The notes under the pieces are model-generated. The model was not told the origin of the DNA. It saw only the letters and a program-made list of their open reading frames with translations, and did not search any database. DNA of 64,000 nucleotides from Corynebacterium glyciniphilum AJ 3170 (GTDB lineage: Bacteria; Actinomycetota; Actinomycetes; Mycobacteriales; Mycobacteriaceae), in the NCBI RefSeq assembly GCF_007673095.1, contig NZ_VDYZ01000006.1:154792-218791 (forward strand), in the 5' to 3' direction. A program made the position numbers and the translations under genes. This document shows, one piece after another, positions 62,207 to 64,000 of the stretch (its first letter is position 1; each line of letters opens with the position of its first letter).

Positions 62207-62420
62207 CCTTGCGCATGCACGGGATGCAGATGGTGGGCTGGATTCGGTGCGGTGAGTTATCTGAGGTCTTCAGCTCGCTGGGTGTGGTCTGTCGCATTGG
62301 CTGGGACCGGTACCCCGGCCAGGTGGTAGATCCTGCGCGGCAGGATATCGCCGGTACGCTTGCTCGCTTTCACAGCGACCCGGGCGTGGTCCTGTCGTTG
62401 TTGCACGCTTCTCTCGACCT

Positions 62421-62446
62421 CCGGAGTCCGGATCCTCCGGGTTTTT
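62421..62446 (+). terminator. Rho-independent terminator, downstream of the 61430-62206 gene
   Basis: CCGGAG (62421-62426) pairs with CTCCGG (62435-62440) over an 8-nt loop and is followed by GTTTTTG. It is 215 bp after the gene. Confidence 0.6.
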
Positions 62447-62540
62447 GTTCAGAGCGACTCCCGGAGGCTACGCGGGTCTCTTTGACCCTCATGAACCTAC
62501 AACGGTCTCCGGGAACCGGACATAGCGTCCTTCTTTATGG

Positions 62541-63182
62541 TCACACCGGCGGGACCTCACCTGACATGGAAACGCTGCCGGTAGGGGCATCCCAGGTGAA
62601 CTGCGCGGTGGACTCTCCGGAGGCCCCGGCACTCGACTCACCCTCACGCGGCCAGTGCCAGGTCACGGAGATTGTCGCGTCATCGACCCGGGAGATCGTG
62701 GGGTAGAAGCCGTATGCTTCCGAGGTGGCGGTGCCGAGGTAGCTTCCGTCGTGGAAGAGCATGATCTGGTATGGCGAGGATGCCGTGCCGCCCTCGATGG
62801 GCAGGATGATCCAGGAGAGGTCGGCGCAGGAGTCGTAGCCGTCGGTCACGGCCCAGGCTGGGGCCCACGGGTAGTTCTCGGCGTTAGGAGGAACGTCGCT
62901 GGCCCAGCGGGCGACAGCCTCGTCACCGGTGAGCTCGGAGCAGGTGTCCGCAGGGGCGTCCTCGGTTTCATCACCGTCCCCGTCGTGTGCCTCGGTGGTT
63001 GTCGGGGCGGGGGCACTGGTGGGCTGTGTGGTGGCAGTGGCCTGGGCAGATGTGGTGGGTAGCGTGGTGGAGTCGGTGTCGTCCGCGGTGCTGCAGGCGG
63101 TGAGTGCGGTGCCCAGTAGTAGCACTCCGGTGGCGAGAGCTGACACCGTGCGGGGGAGGGGACTGGCAGATGTGGTGGACAA
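62541..63182 (-). CDS. LppP/LprE family lipoprotein
   Basis: A 213-residue exported lipoprotein starts at TTG 63182, nine bases after AGGAGG. The upstream TTG at 63191 is too close to the RBS. The signal sequence ends in a lipobox with Cys (LGTALTACS), followed by a long Thr/Pro/Ala/Asp-rich linker. The C-terminal domain (about residues 85-213) has DTCSELTGDEAV, DSCADLSWIILPIEGGT and ISVTWHWPREGESSAGASGES with conserved Cys. It matches the LppP/LprE family of mycobacterial and corynebacterial lipoproteins, of unknown function. Confidence 0.83.
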   Translation of the reverse strand: MSTTSASPLPRTVSALATGVLLLGTALTACSTADDTDSTTLPTTSAQATATTQPTSAPAPTTTEAHDGDGDETEDAPADTCSELTGDEAVARWASDVPPNAENYPWAPAWAVTDGYDSCADLSWIILPIEGGTASSPYQIMLFHDGSYLGTATSEAYGFYPTISRVDDATISVTWHWPREGESSAGASGESTAQFTWDAPTGSVSMSGEVPPV

Positions 63183-63191
63183 GTGGATCAA

Positions 63192-63409
63192 CCTCCTGTG
63201 TCGTCAACCAATGTTAACCGCACCTCGGGAGAAGTTCAGAGGTGTCGGTGCGCGCATCACTCTACGGTGATGCGGCAAGTTGGGTGAACAACTGCTGCGT
63301 GCCAGGTGGAGGGTTCCGCTTCTGGCAGTCAGTACTTCTCCACTGACGTTTACACAGCCATATGCTGGGCACGGAAGTGGACCGGTACGGATCTCGTGTT
63401 GCCGGTTCG
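63192..63409. other. Intergenic stretch, nothing recognised
   Basis: A 218-bp gap between two minus-strand genes should hold the promoter of the lipoprotein gene. No gene or repeat is seen. Confidence 0.4.
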
Positions 63410-63859
63410 TTAGAAGCGGGATGCACCTGGCAACGTGCACGCATAGCGTTGCCGTTTTGGCCACCGGGGGTCGCGCGGTTTCGCCTCGACCTGGAAGCCG
63501 GATCGACGGTAGAACTCAACCGCATCATCATCGGTCTCGGCGTACACAGACCTGCCGTTCGCCCGCTGCGTGACAGCCGACACCAGTGCACCGCCAAGAC
63601 CCCCGCGCTGTCTATCCTCATCAACCGCGATGTAGCGGATCACTACGGGATCACCGCCCGGATCGAATGCCACGAACGAAACGACCCGGTCTCCCACAGT
63701 CACGCCGTGGACCAGGTATTCGGACGGCGCATCGCGAACGAGCCTTTCCAGCTTCTCCGTCCCTGCACCCGAGGCCAACCACATCAGGCGGGTGAACTCC
63801 GGTGTCTCCAGCTCCCGCTGCGTCAACGGCCGGACCTCACCATCAGGTCCCACTGCCAT
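63410..63859 (-). CDS. GNAT family N-acetyltransferase
   Basis: A 149-residue acetyltransferase has the motif A region RYIAVDEDRQRGGLGGALVSAV (about residues 75-96, R/Q-x-x-G-x-G/A acetyl-CoA loop) and a C-terminal DAVEFYRRSGF. The substrate is unknown. Its ATG is at 63859; no clear partner is seen. After it, to 64000, no gene is supported. Confidence 0.85.
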   Translation of the reverse strand: MAVGPDGEVRPLTQRELETPEFTRLMWLASGAGTEKLERLVRDAPSEYLVHGVTVGDRVVSFVAFDPGGDPVVIRYIAVDEDRQRGGLGGALVSAVTQRANGRSVYAETDDDAVEFYRRSGFQVEAKPRDPRWPKRQRYACTLPGASRF

Positions 63860-64000
63860 AGTGCCGACTCCTTTTCCTGCATCGTGTTTACAAGACCTTC
63901 CCGCGTAGCGACAGGGCTCTATGTGAGGGTGTGCCTTCTAGGTCGTGTTACGAAAGTCGTTGTTCTAGGCGTCGGCGTGTCTGACCACCACAAAGAAGGT

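Noticed and set aside
62209..62706. 165-codon plus-strand frame
   Set aside because: It crosses a terminator hairpin and overlaps the LppP/LprE gene antisense; no RBS or motif.

Overview
The window is high-GC actinobacterial DNA, almost certainly from a Corynebacterium-type organism. The core gene order is the origin-proximal order known from Mycobacterium and Corynebacterium: gyrA - DUF3566 membrane gene - tRNA-Ile - tRNA-Ala ... a cwsA-position gene - ppiA - rhomboid - crgA - trpG/pabA ... pknB - pknA - pbpA - rodA - pstP - fhaB - fhaA - tRNA-Leu. Two parS-like palindromes fit an origin-proximal position. The species cannot be fixed from sequence alone.

Layout. 1-2.7 kb: 3' part of gyrA, the DUF3566 gene, tRNA-Ile(GAT) and tRNA-Ala(TGC). 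2.8-25.2 kb: an accessory block between the tRNAs and the cwsA position. It holds a GNAT enzyme, a second Ala tRNA (CGC), a MarR-divergent operon with a heme A synthase homologue, two tandem tiny paralogous proteins that resemble corynebacterial cell-wall channel peptides, a TetR/membrane-protein pair, secreted esterase and lipase genes, an ABC exporter with its own two-component system, transporters, a HAD phosphatase and a flavin monooxygenase. 25.4-29.4 kb: the core cwsA-ppiA-rhomboid-crgA-trpG segment. 29.4-40.1 kb: a second accessory block that looks like a catabolic island, with CoA-transferase subunits, a PucR regulator, two MFS carriers, three PhzA/PhzB-like NTF2 domains (two fused in one chain), an FAH-family hydrolase, a cyclase-family hydrolase and a GntR regulator. 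A near-identical 14-bp palindrome lies at both ends of this island. 40.1-50.2 kb: the cell-growth signalling operon, all on the minus strand (fhaA, fhaB, pstP, rodA, pbpA, pknA, pknB), then tRNA-Leu(CAG).

50.2-64 kb is accessory. A decayed ISL3-type transposase is followed by a LacI-controlled cluster resembling quinate/shikimate utilisation but with a divergent type II dehydroquinase (51.6-56.0 kb). Next comes a stretch of poorly known genes (56.9-62.2 kb) including a pPIWI-associated-nuclease-like protein and an HTH protein, probably a defence or mobile-element remnant region. An LppP/LprE-type lipoprotein and a GNAT enzyme close the window.

The most promising undescribed system is the 29.4-40.1 kb island. 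The repeated GntR-type site ties the CoA-transferase operon to the carrier/cyclase/FAH operon 10 kb away. PucR, with its own long-spaced inverted repeat, sits over a carrier and the PhzA/B-like genes. No ring-cleaving oxygenase or thiolase is present, so the substrate is unknown. All functions are read from recognisable motifs; no database search was run.
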